Assembly: GCA_002685895.1 (NCBI GenBank)
Contig: NYYK01000091.1
Location: 1-12,162 of the forward strand
Length of the DNA stretch: 12,162 nucleotides
Reading direction: 5' to 3'
Source: Methanobacteriota archaeon
GTDB lineage: Archaea; Thermoplasmatota; Poseidoniia; Poseidoniales; Thalassarchaeaceae
Shown piece after piece: positions 1-7,135 of the stretch. The position numbers and the translations under genes were made by a program. Each line of letters starts with the position of its first letter. Position 1 is the stretch's first letter. Below the pieces are notes generated by a model, which saw only the letters and a list, made by a program, of their open reading frames with translations, did not search any database and had not been told where the DNA came from.

Positions 1-726
1 ATAGGCATTATAGTATAGCATGCCCATAGAATCTGTACGTGGGTCAAATGCGTTGCGCGTAATGTATTCCAACGAAGTTGCACCATCATCATCAACTGCC
101 ATCACAGTAATCGTACGGGTCATGGACCACTTGCAAGTTGTTGATGTCTGCCCTCTATGGAAAGTTAATCCTGATTCAAATGGAATAGCAAAAAAACCAG
201 AATAGACCCCTCCTTGCTGAATTGTATTATCCTCTCCCGAATATGCCCCAGTATTGGTTGACAATGGGATATCGATGGACAAATCCCCATCATAATCTAT
301 TCCAATTTGGGAAATTGTACCATCAGTGTCAGTAGAATTCCAATGTAAGCCCATTAGTATTGAATAGGTTCCATCTCCATCATCTTGCACAAGGTCATCA
401 TCAGTAAACCAGAGATTCGCCTCAATAATCGGAGGTTGATTGATAACAATATTACCACCAGAGCCACCGAGTTGTACTACTTGCCAGCCCGTCGACATGC
501 AGGCTTGGAAATTGGTATCAGCCTCTACATAGTAAAGCCGGCCTAGCGTGGTCGAATCACAGGTAGGCAAGTCATTAGCGGTGGCCACATAGTAGGTTGG
601 CCAGTCATCGGTTGATTCACCGAGTACGACTGGGTCCCCCTCATTAGTCTCCACATCATTTCCTAAACAACCAGACAAACTGGCGCATATCATCAACAAG
701 AACAACAGTACTGCTACATATCGCAT
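1..726 (-). CDS. Secreted lipoprotein, N-terminal part (3' end outside window)
   Basis: This frame is open from an ATG at 726 to the window edge (242 codons) with no stop, so the gene is 3'-truncated by the window. The first 22 residues are a textbook lipoprotein signal: a short basic start (MRY), a hydrophobic stretch (VAVLLFLLMICA) and a lipobox LSGC with Cys20 as the predicted lipid-modified residue. The mature part is acidic and rich in Asp, Thr, Ser and Gly, with Cys at about 53, 74 and 197. Two adjacent similar segments occur near residues 43-82: YYVATANDLPTC and YYVEADTNFQAC, followed by a Gly-rich linker. Farther on, Asp-rich stretches (TDDDLVQDDGDG, DYDGD, AVDDDGA) look like an extracellular beta-sandwich or calcium-binding type of domain, but I recognise no named family. 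It is expected to be anchored on the outside of the cytoplasmic membrane. It is codirectional with the lipid genes but separated from them by 105 bases, so it is probably a separate unit. Confidence 0.8.
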   Translation of the reverse strand, partial: MRYVAVLLFLLMICASLSGCLGNDVETNEGDPVVLGESTDDWPTYYVATANDLPTCDSTTLGRLYYVEADTNFQACMSTGWQVVQLGGSGGNIVINQPPIIEANLWFTDDDLVQDDGDGTYSILMGLHWNSTDTDGTISQIGIDYDGDLSIDIPLSTNTGAYSGEDNTIQQGGVYSGFFAIPFESGLTFHRGQTSTTCKWSMTRTITVMAVDDDGATSLEYITRNAFDPRTDSMGMLYYNAY

Positions 727-747
727 GAATAGGCGTTGAGTTCCAAG

Positions 748-759
748 TTTATCTTTATT
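748..759 (-). promoter_or_regulatory. Possible TATA box for the lipoprotein gene
   Basis: On the minus strand an AT-rich box, AATAAAGATAAA, lies 22-33 bases upstream of the lipoprotein ATG at 726. No Shine-Dalgarno-like sequence lies just before that ATG. This spacing is what is expected of an archaeal TATA box driving a leaderless or nearly leaderless transcript. The call rests on position and composition only. Confidence 0.3.
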
Positions 760-831
760 CGGTTTGGAGCATTAGCGGATGAAAATCCATTAATTTTGGG
801 AGATGGGAGAAGAATCCACATCAGTATTACA

Positions 832-1968
832 TTAGAGAATTATCAATGGACGACGACAATCAACGGCGCGGCGAAGACCATTTGTTCCTAGCACTCGCAT
901 TGCCAACTCGGTGGTGAAATCATTACGGCAGAAGGCCCAAAAGAGATTTTTTGAGCGGAGACTGATTTTCAATTGCTTAGCCATTGTTTTGCTCAGAATT
1001 TTGTTGTAATCGGTAAGAGGAACATCGTTTTGGAGATTAGATATTATTGATTCAGCCGCAAATTTGCCTGAAACAATGGCTTGTCCGACACCCCCACCAT
1101 TTGATGGCATCACTAGACCAGCAGCATCACCAACAGACAAGACATTATCATCGACTGCTGATTTCACCTTACCACCCAAAGGAATCCAACCACCCCCGTA
1201 GGAGTGTATTGTCAAACCAAGTCCTTCACAAAAGGTATCAAGACGCTGTTTCAAAGGCACATCAAGGTTGTCATAATGTACCCCAATCCCAACATTTGCA
1301 ATCTCTCCTTTGGGAATTATCCAAGCATAACCCCTTGGAGCAACACTACCCATGAAAATATCGAATGAATCTGAATCATGACCTGTAACCTGACCGTAAA
1401 TTGTGGGTAATTGAACACCTGGCCTCTCTCCTTTCCCCCGCAATCTAGCCACATGTGCCAGTGCCCCAGAAGCATCTATCACATAATCAGCAGTAAAGGA
1501 ACCTGCATTGGTTCGGTATACTTCTCGATTGAGTTTCTTTTGATGCTGCACTTTTCTCAATTCAACCCCCGTTCGGAATTCAGCTCCCTGAGATGCTGCT
1601 TGTTCGGCAAGATATCCATCTAATTGTAAACGATGAGCGCCATAACAATCGAGGCTAAATCCATACTCTTTCATTGACGGGCTGAAGACTCGCATCCACT
1701 CTAGATATTGACCAAGAATATGATCTGGGAACTGCCAATAGTCTTCAAGCCATGAATCTTCTTTGATTGAAGGAAAGGCTTCACTCATTTCACCCCAACC
1801 GGGAAGGCATTCGCCACACTGTGCTGGATTTCCTATCGTCTGGCGGCGTTCTATGACAAGCACATCCAAGCCTTCTTCTGCAAGTCTGTTTGCTACTGTT
1901 GAACCACCAGGACCAGCTCCAACAACCAACACCTGCCGATGCTCCGGTTCCGACTTGGATTGGCTCAT
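832..1968 (-). CDS. Geranylgeranyl reductase family flavoprotein (archaeal lipid saturation)
   Basis: This is an FAD-dependent reductase of the digeranylgeranylglycerophospholipid reductase family. Known members saturate the isoprenoid chains of archaeal membrane lipids. Numbering is from the ATG at 1968 (378 residues). An N-terminal Rossmann FAD-binding site is seen as VVGAGPGG (about 15-22) with the following acidic strand end VIERR. The family motif QCGE follows at about 50-53, then YAWIIPKG (about 214-221), equivalent to the conserved YxWxFPKG, and the second FAD motif GDAAGLVMP with a following GGG (about 280-293). The length is normal. The frame also has an ATG at 1986, but AGGGGGAG sits four bases before the ATG at 1968 and nothing comparable precedes 1986, so I chose the shorter form. 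The gene lies just downstream of the prenyl diphosphate synthase on the same strand, a sensible operon: one gene makes the chain, the other reduces it after assembly into lipid. The family also includes enzymes acting on chlorophyll or quinone chains, so the exact substrate is inferred from the archaeal context. Confidence 0.9.
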   Translation of the reverse strand: MSQSKSEPEHRQVLVVGAGPGGSTVANRLAEEGLDVLVIERRQTIGNPAQCGECLPGWGEMSEAFPSIKEDSWLEDYWQFPDHILGQYLEWMRVFSPSMKEYGFSLDCYGAHRLQLDGYLAEQAASQGAEFRTGVELRKVQHQKKLNREVYRTNAGSFTADYVIDASGALAHVARLRGKGERPGVQLPTIYGQVTGHDSDSFDIFMGSVAPRGYAWIIPKGEIANVGIGVHYDNLDVPLKQRLDTFCEGLGLTIHSYGGGWIPLGGKVKSAVDDNVLSVGDAAGLVMPSNGGGVGQAIVSGKFAAESIISNLQNDVPLTDYNKILSKTMAKQLKISLRSKNLFWAFCRNDFTTELAMRVLGTNGLRRAVDCRRPLIIL

Positions 1969-1972
1969 GTGG

Positions 1973-1980
1973 CTCCCCCT
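1973..1980 (-). promoter_or_regulatory. Ribosome binding site deciding the reductase start
   Basis: The minus strand reads AGGGGGAG followed by CCAC and then ATG at 1968. The site lies inside the reading frame that would start at 1986, so it argues that translation begins at the second ATG. Confidence 0.5.
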
Positions 1981-2030
1981 GTTCATAGTGAACGGGGTTC
2001 GTGAGAAGTAACTACCGATTCAACCTTGTT

Positions 2031-3020
2031 TCATTCGTTGCGTTCCATCACTTGCCTAGTCAACCATTCAAGAGCATTTCTAGATTCACTCTCGGGGAAT
2101 TGAAAAAGAGCATCGATGGCTCGTGCTAGATGATTATTAACAAGGGTTCTAGCATAACCCAAACTTCCAGAACGATTGAGTAGAGTTGTGAGTTCATCCC
2201 ACAAACCATCATGGAAATGAGATATGATTTCGGATAATCTACGTCTGTCTTCTCCATGTGAAAGTGTGAGTGTGTGAATGAGAGGTAGCGTCATTTTACC
2301 CTCAATAACATCAGTTCCACGCGGTTTACCCATTCTTTCATCGCCTTCTAGGTCGAGAAGATCGTCAACGATTTGGAATGCGAGACCTAATTCAAGCCCA
2401 AATTGACCAAGGATATCCACCATCTGTGTATCAGCACCAGCGACAATCGCGGCTGCTTTACATCCCGCTTCGAAGGGGCCTGCAGTTTTTCCTGAAATAA
2501 TGTGATAATAATCCTCAGGAGTTGTTGCTAGATTACCGATATGTTTGAGTTGCATCAATTCAGAAGATGCAATCCGAGCGCAACAATCTGCAATCAAACG
2601 GACAATTTTCTGATTGTACCCTCCCCCAAGCCCAAATCCCTCTACGAAAAGATAGTCTCCCGTAATCAATGCCCGAGGGGAATCATAACGTTCATGCAAG
2701 GTAGGAACATTGCGTCGGAATTTAGCTCCATCGTTGATGTCATCATGAACCAAGGTTGCGGTGTGAATCATCTCAAATGAGAGAGCAAGCGGCATCACTT
2801 CACTATCATCTTCACCGCCGGCAAGTTTGTACGAAAGGAGAAGAAGAATTGGTCGCCATCGTTTTCCCCCTGCCATCAAAACCTGTTTTGCAAGTCCCAT
2901 TACTTCCGAGTTTTCACCGGCACAAGCATCATTCACATGGGCGAGCAGTGCCTCTTCAACAGCCTCCCTCTTCTGCTCTAGTAAGGCGATATGACTCTCC
3001 GCTGCTTGCATCTCACTCAT
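2031..3020 (-). CDS. Polyprenyl (geranylgeranyl) diphosphate synthase
   Basis: This is a trans-isoprenyl diphosphate synthase of the all-helical FPP/GGPP synthase family. It condenses isopentenyl diphosphate onto allylic diphosphates to make the chain for ether lipids. Numbering is from the ATG at 3020 (329 residues, a normal length). The substrate-binding GGKRWRP segment is at about 51-57. The first Asp-rich motif is DDIND (93-97) and the second is DDLLD (219-223), so both magnesium-binding motifs are intact. GKTAGPFE and GKPRGTDVIEGKMTLPL are the other conserved blocks. The position five residues before the first Asp-rich motif is Ala, not an aromatic. This fits a product of C20 or longer rather than farnesyl diphosphate, but does not fix chain length. 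The frame extends to a TTG at 3047. I prefer the ATG because the conserved part begins later and the AT box at 3038-3045 overlaps the extra codons. It is the first gene of a two-gene operon with the reductase downstream, 62 bases from stop to chosen start. Confidence 0.92.
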   Translation of the reverse strand: MSEMQAAESHIALLEQKREAVEEALLAHVNDACAGENSEVMGLAKQVLMAGGKRWRPILLLLSYKLAGGEDDSEVMPLALSFEMIHTATLVHDDINDGAKFRRNVPTLHERYDSPRALITGDYLFVEGFGLGGGYNQKIVRLIADCCARIASSELMQLKHIGNLATTPEDYYHIISGKTAGPFEAGCKAAAIVAGADTQMVDILGQFGLELGLAFQIVDDLLDLEGDERMGKPRGTDVIEGKMTLPLIHTLTLSHGEDRRRLSEIISHFHDGLWDELTTLLNRSGSLGYARTLVNNHLARAIDALFQFPESESRNALEWLTRQVMERNE

Positions 3021-3037
3021 CACTTGCACAAGGGTCG

Positions 3038-3045
3038 GATATATC
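3038..3045. promoter_or_regulatory. Palindromic AT box in a divergent promoter
   Basis: GATATATC is a perfect 8-base palindrome in the gap between the prenyl synthase (minus, ATG 3020) and the HemC-like gene (plus, ATG 3085). It lies 18-25 bases before the first start and 40-47 bases before the second. A single TATA element could in principle serve both directions. This is inferred from position and sequence only. The spacing to 3020 is slightly short for a leaderless transcript. Confidence 0.35.
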
Positions 3046-3084
3046 AACAGGTGGCTATGGCTCGGCCGTCACAGAGGGTGGGAA

Positions 3085-4116
3085 ATGAGCGAGGAGAGCG
3101 TGCTTCGTATTGCCCGAGCACCAACTAATTCTGCTGATTTATTGGGTGCATTGGCAAATATTGAATCGTCAGTTCTTGAATATGAGGAAATCTCTGTTGC
3201 ATCTTTGGAAGATGGTTTCAAGATGCTTGATGATGGAAATACTGATTTATTGCTTGGCGCCGCCATTGATATCTCAAATTCCAATTTACTGAGCGAGGGA
3301 TTCCAAGTAGTTGGAGCTCTGCCATTGAGGGATTGGAATTCTGTTTTAGTCAGCGAAGATCGGCCCCGACATCTCCCAAAAAACGCAATCGTACTATCTG
3401 AAAATCAATTAGTTCGACGGCAATTGAGGCGGCTTCGCTCTGATTTAAGAGTCCGCTCAGCAAATGCACATATCGGTATAGAAGAGAGCGAGCGCCCTGA
3501 AGAATTGATTGAGGGAGATTTATTTTCATTCTCACGATGGGCCGAAGAGTTACGCCAAACAGAAGAAATTGACGGATATGTAATTCCTCGACACATCCAC
3601 CGACTTGCTGGAATGAAGACTCGCCGACATGCCCTATCTCAAGATCCAGCGGAAGATGAATTGATTCGATTTCTTCCTAGCCCACATGCCGGCACCATAC
3701 TCGTTGTTGGGAGAATAGGATTCCCTCGACAGAGATTTAGTGAATTGCTAGATGATGAAGCTGAAACCTCATGGAGAATCGGTGAAATCATTCTCTCTGA
3801 AATGGATGAAGAATTGAAATCCAAAGTCGGAATACTTGTGCGACACAGGCAACCAGCAACCCTCCTTCGTGAAGCAGAAAGAAAGAAAGATTTGTTGACC
3901 CATAATGTACTCATCGACCCTGAAGGCGAACTTACAACTAGCGAAACTAAAGTAGACATACAAATCGAGTTGATTGGACACCGCGGCAACTCAACCATCA
4001 GCATCCAGCGTATCGTTGATCTTGAAGATGCAATTGTTGCTACTCGTTTCATGGTAGAAGATTGGAAAAAATTGGTAAAACTGGGTGGACAACGCTCCGA
4101 TTTCTTAGATCTCTGA
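3085..4116 (+). CDS. HemC-like protein (hydroxymethylbilane synthase fold), apparently lacking catalytic residues
   Basis: The 343-residue product follows the order of blocks in hydroxymethylbilane synthase (porphobilinogen deaminase). LRIARAP is at the N-terminus, then a DGNTDLLLGAAIDIS block (50-64) like the ADIAVHSMKDVP region, and VVGALPLRDWNSVLVS (75-90) like the AxLPREDPRDALVS block. Next come LVRRQLRRLRSDLRVRS (109-125) like LRRQxQLxxxRPDLxxxS, DGYVIPRHIHRLAG (163-176) like DAIILAxAGLxRLG, and FLPSPHAGTILVVGR (196-210) like the LPAxGQGAxxIECR block. The paired arginines (111-112) and an aligned Asp (62) remain. The RGNVxTR segment is replaced by ANAHIGIEE, GQG is replaced by HAG, the Lys before the catalytic Asp is Ile, and there is no cysteine anywhere to hold the dipyrromethane cofactor. 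Normal tetrapyrrole chemistry is therefore unlikely, and a binding or regulatory role is more plausible. The ATG is preceded by GAGGGTGG at good spacing. The family assignment is my own alignment by eye. The gene is divergent from the lipid operon. Confidence 0.6.
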   Translation: MSEESVLRIARAPTNSADLLGALANIESSVLEYEEISVASLEDGFKMLDDGNTDLLLGAAIDISNSNLLSEGFQVVGALPLRDWNSVLVSEDRPRHLPKNAIVLSENQLVRRQLRRLRSDLRVRSANAHIGIEESERPEELIEGDLFSFSRWAEELRQTEEIDGYVIPRHIHRLAGMKTRRHALSQDPAEDELIRFLPSPHAGTILVVGRIGFPRQRFSELLDDEAETSWRIGEIILSEMDEELKSKVGILVRHRQPATLLREAERKKDLLTHNVLIDPEGELTTSETKVDIQIELIGHRGNSTISIQRIVDLEDAIVATRFMVEDWKKLVKLGGQRSDFLDL

Positions 4117-4154
4117 ATTAGGCCAACAGAGATTACGGTATTTCTCAACGAAAT

Positions 4155-4171
4155 ATTGGTAGAATACCAAT
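4155..4171. repeat. Perfect short inverted repeat (7-bp arms, 3-base spacer)
   Basis: ATTGGTA, GAA, TACCAAT forms a perfect small hairpin about 40 bases after the HemC-like stop and about 65 bases before the SAP gene. A weaker one (GTTAG at 4175-4179, CTAAC at 4194-4198) follows. The arms are AT-rich with no following T-run, so a regulator binding site is as likely as a terminator. Confidence 0.35.
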
Positions 4172-4236
4172 TCGGTTAGACAACTTTGCTTACCTAACTG
4201 CCACTTTTACCCATGTGTCAAGCGTAACATAGATGT

Positions 4237-5859
4237 TTGAAAGGCGAAGACAGCCCTCAAGGTGTGGGGGGTTTGACCATCAACTTACAGTTGCTTAATT
4301 CGCTTTTTCAGGCGAAACTTGCAGACTTAAGGGGCTTAGCCATTGAAAATGACATCCCTAAAACCGGCAATGTTGAACAATTACGCGCCAAACTCATTGG
4401 AAAATTGATTTTAGGCGATATCGACTTGACCGATTCTGGCATCAAATCGATGCAGAATAATGACTTAACCGAGGTGTTAGGAATTTTCGGTGTCAAGAAA
4501 TCTGGTTCGAAAAAATCCAAGATGCAGCGCCTTTGGTTACACCTCAATGCTGACCCGAAAAAACTCAATGTTTCAACCATTGGTGAAATGACTCGGGAAG
4601 AATTGCACGCATACTGTGTATCACTCGATCTACCACGTTCAGGAAACAAAACTGTGCTAATGGGCAGGGTAGCCGGAGTTCTATCATCTCAAGAAAAAGC
4701 ATGGGGGCGCGTGAAGAAGAGTTTGCGTACTGGGAAAAAGGTTGCACAACCAACAAGCACTCCCGCTCATGATTCTGCTCCAGAACCTGCCATCCAAGAA
4801 CCACTCCCCGAATCTGATGAACCTGTAGAAGAAATCGCGTCTTCTATCACCCTTGAAGAGGGAGGAGGGGAGGCATTGGTTCGACTTGAAGCAAGACGTG
4901 CTGAGTTGACCAGTCACCTGCGCGAATTCTTGCTTATTGGTCGAGAACAAGACGAAGACGATGTGGCGGCCTTCATTGAAGACTTGGGAAGATTGGGCTT
5001 TGGAATTGGACACGGGGTTGTTCGGGAGCGAATTCTTGATGAGTTACAACAGATGATTAAACTGAAGCAACATGAAGATCAAGCACGTTCTACACTTCCA
5101 GGCTCATGGCGAGAAAAGCAAGCTTTGCGCCATCTTGAAGATGTCAGACCACAACTACTTGACAAACTCGACGTGATTCTTGAAAAACGTGGCGGGGAAA
5201 TTGCCGCTGCTAGAGTCGATTTTGAGAATGCAGCCTTAGATGCTAAACTCGATTTGGAGTTGGCTGCAATCAGTGGTCGAGTTCATGGCTTATTTGATTT
5301 GCAAGTTTCTCTGCGGGCTAGTGAATCAGAGATGGACCCAGTAACTGCCCGTAGGCAAAGAGCCCTAGATACGCTCTACCGCGGCACTCACGATGCTACT
5401 CCTGAAGCGATGGCCCTGCTGGGTAAGGTAGAAACGCAAATGGAAGCATTTGAAAGAGTGGTGGAAACGATTGTTCGGCGCTCTGAGGGCGCCTTTGGCC
5501 CACCTGAACATGCGTTATTGATTCGCTTTCTTGAACGACGTGGCTGGGATGCTAATCAATCAGAAGTCAGGCCTCGACTCTTAGCGGCGGCTGGAATCTT
5601 AGCGGCAGAAATGGGGTATGTTGATGCTGCGGATATCCCCGTACTGCCAACAGCAATTTCTCTTGATACTGAAAAGGTCTCTGAAGTCGTTGACTCTATG
5701 AGAGAAATTCTTGCTGACATGGGACGTGCTCCACCAACAGTGGAAAGTGCTTTAGAAAGTAAATCCGATGTAGAAGGTGCAGATAGCCGAGTGAAAGCAA
5801 AACTCGATGCTGCAGACGCCCTACTCAGAAAACTAAACCGTGGCGAGAGTGGTCTGTGA
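4237..5859 (+). CDS. Triple SAP-domain protein with helical C-terminal region, probably DNA-binding
   Basis: The product is about 540 residues. The first 150 hold three consecutive SAP-like helix-extended-helix repeats: about 26-57 (LRGLAIENDIPKTGN), 74-103 (LGIFGVKKSGSKK) and 118-149 (LHAYCVSLDLPRSGN). Each has the hydrophobic helix, the short turn with P/K-x-G and a basic second helix. SAP domains typically bind AT-rich DNA and are used in chromatin and repair proteins. A basic patch (VKKSLRTGKK) and a Pro/Glu/Ser-rich linker (about 165-205) follow, then about 330 residues of charged, Ala/Leu-rich predicted helices, part of them probably coiled coil. There is no catalytic motif, signal peptide or membrane segment, so it is probably cytoplasmic or nucleoid-associated. 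The start is uncertain. The frame opens with TTG at 4237, GTG at 4264 and TTG at 4273 are in frame, and an ATG at 4233 is one base out of phase. The stop is only 22 bases from the converging ATPase gene. I recognise no named protein. Confidence 0.75.
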   Translation: MKGEDSPQGVGGLTINLQLLNSLFQAKLADLRGLAIENDIPKTGNVEQLRAKLIGKLILGDIDLTDSGIKSMQNNDLTEVLGIFGVKKSGSKKSKMQRLWLHLNADPKKLNVSTIGEMTREELHAYCVSLDLPRSGNKTVLMGRVAGVLSSQEKAWGRVKKSLRTGKKVAQPTSTPAHDSAPEPAIQEPLPESDEPVEEIASSITLEEGGGEALVRLEARRAELTSHLREFLLIGREQDEDDVAAFIEDLGRLGFGIGHGVVRERILDELQQMIKLKQHEDQARSTLPGSWREKQALRHLEDVRPQLLDKLDVILEKRGGEIAAARVDFENAALDAKLDLELAAISGRVHGLFDLQVSLRASESEMDPVTARRQRALDTLYRGTHDATPEAMALLGKVETQMEAFERVVETIVRRSEGAFGPPEHALLIRFLERRGWDANQSEVRPRLLAAAGILAAEMGYVDAADIPVLPTAISLDTEKVSEVVDSMREILADMGRAPPTVESALESKSDVEGADSRVKAKLDAADALLRKLNRGESGL

Positions 5860-5881
5860 AAGGCCAATATTAACTCAATGA

Positions 5882-7120
5882 TTACTGACGTGAGTAATAC
5901 GTTTGGATTATCTTGGTTACAGTTTCAATATCTCTAATTCCTCTTGAGAGCATATCATTGAGAATCTGTTCTCTTTGCCTTACATGAGCTTCGAAATCTG
6001 CAGGCTTACAGCCAGCTGCAGAACAAATCATTTCTCGCAATTTACTGGGAACGCCAGTAGGAGTTGTAGCATCCGTTGTGGGGTCGTATTTCCAAATAGG
6101 ATTAAGACGAGGGCGCTCTCCTTCCATACCTGCAATCTCTGCAATTTCTACAATCCTACGGACCTGTTTCCCGCCAGAATTGAGTCTGCTCTGAACGATA
6201 ATCAAATCTAATCCACTCATCATGATTGATGGTACATTCATCGGCGGACTTGTCATCCTAGTTACAGTCTCCATAGCAGTGTTAGCGTGCAGGCTACCAA
6301 ACGAGCCATCGTGGCCAGTATTCATTGCCGTTAGAAGTGTTGATGCCTCAGAACCTCTAACCTCACCAACAATTATCCTATCGGGGCGCATTCTAAGACT
6401 TGATTTCAAACAATCATCCATGTCAACTTCATTGGTTCCGTCTGGCCTTTCAGAACGCGTCTCCATCCGCAACCAATGATCATGGAAGAGTTGCAACTCT
6501 GCAGTATCCTCAACAGTCAGCAGTCTTTTATCCCATGGAATAAACATTCCAAGGCAGTTTAGAGTAGTGGTTTTTCCAGAGCCAGTGCCTCCTGAAATAA
6601 TGAAATTAGCAGGGCGTGACCCCAATCCATCAACCCAGCACCAAAGAGTAGCAGCAAGGGGTAAATCAATAGTTCCGAAGTCAATCAAATCAATGATTGT
6701 AATCGGGTCTTCTCTAAATTTTCTTATAGTCAAAGTAGGTCCATCTGGCGATACTGGCGGGATAACTCCGTTCACTCTACTTCCGTCAGGTAAACGGCCA
6801 TCGAAGAGAGGAACTTTCCCCGGACCATCACCTAAGGGAACATTAGTGAATGCAGCAATATTGGAAGCGACTTTCAATCCCTCATCATCATCTATCCAAA
6901 TATTGGTTCTACACATTCCATGTTCGCGGTGGGCCACCTTAACACATTGCTGTCCGCCGTTGTACATCACTTCTTCAAGCTGATCGTCTTCTAAGAGAGG
7001 TTTCAGAGAGCCATACGGGTTGGCTTCAGTATGTCCATCTACGTGGTAGACGGGGCTCGGGTGATTGGGTTCCATGTAAATGGTAATTGAACCATAACGG
7101 GCAAGTACATCTTCACTCAT
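5882..7120 (-). CDS. Type II/IV secretion ATPase, CpaF/TadA (VirB11-like) family
   Basis: This is a hexameric secretion/pilus-assembly ATPase of the GspE/PilB/VirB11 superfamily, 412 residues. The N-terminal domain (about 30-170) includes the LFDGRLPDGSRVNGVIPPVS block typical of CpaF-type proteins. The Walker A site is GGTGSGKT (177-184), the Asp box is LTVEDTAELQL (201-211), the Walker B region is RIIVGEVRG (248-256), and the His box is GSFGSLHANT (272-281). All look intact, so it should be an active motor on the cytoplasmic face of the membrane. The ATG at 7120 has a good ribosome binding site (AAGGGAGTG) and begins 15 bases after the stop of the TadC-like gene, so it is the last gene of the cluster. 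With the two membrane proteins upstream it forms the minimal motor-plus-platform core of an archaeal type IV pilus-like or Tad-like system. No pilin or prepilin peptidase is present in the window, so pilus, secretion or DNA uptake cannot be told apart. Confidence 0.92.
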   Translation of the reverse strand: MSEDVLARYGSITIYMEPNHPSPVYHVDGHTEANPYGSLKPLLEDDQLEEVMYNGGQQCVKVAHREHGMCRTNIWIDDDEGLKVASNIAAFTNVPLGDGPGKVPLFDGRLPDGSRVNGVIPPVSPDGPTLTIRKFREDPITIIDLIDFGTIDLPLAATLWCWVDGLGSRPANFIISGGTGSGKTTTLNCLGMFIPWDKRLLTVEDTAELQLFHDHWLRMETRSERPDGTNEVDMDDCLKSSLRMRPDRIIVGEVRGSEASTLLTAMNTGHDGSFGSLHANTAMETVTRMTSPPMNVPSIMMSGLDLIIVQSRLNSGGKQVRRIVEIAEIAGMEGERPRLNPIWKYDPTTDATTPTGVPSKLREMICSAAGCKPADFEAHVRQREQILNDMLSRGIRDIETVTKIIQTYYSRQ

Positions 7121-7135
7121 TCATACACTCCCTTT

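Noticed and set aside
20..205. Open frame of 61 codons on the plus strand at the left edge
   Set aside because: The minus strand here is open through to the lipoprotein signal peptide at 726, which explains the region better.
3639..4148. Open frame of 169 codons antisense to the HemC-like gene
   Set aside because: It is Ser/Arg-rich with no domain pattern. The plus-strand frame is longer and aligns with a known fold.
5860..5881. Terminator between the converging SAP and ATPase genes
   Set aside because: The 22-base gap has no convincing stem or T-run on either strand.
6567..6983. Open frame of 138 codons antisense to the secretion ATPase
   Set aside because: It overlaps the Walker A and upstream conserved region of the ATPase on the other strand and has no independent support.
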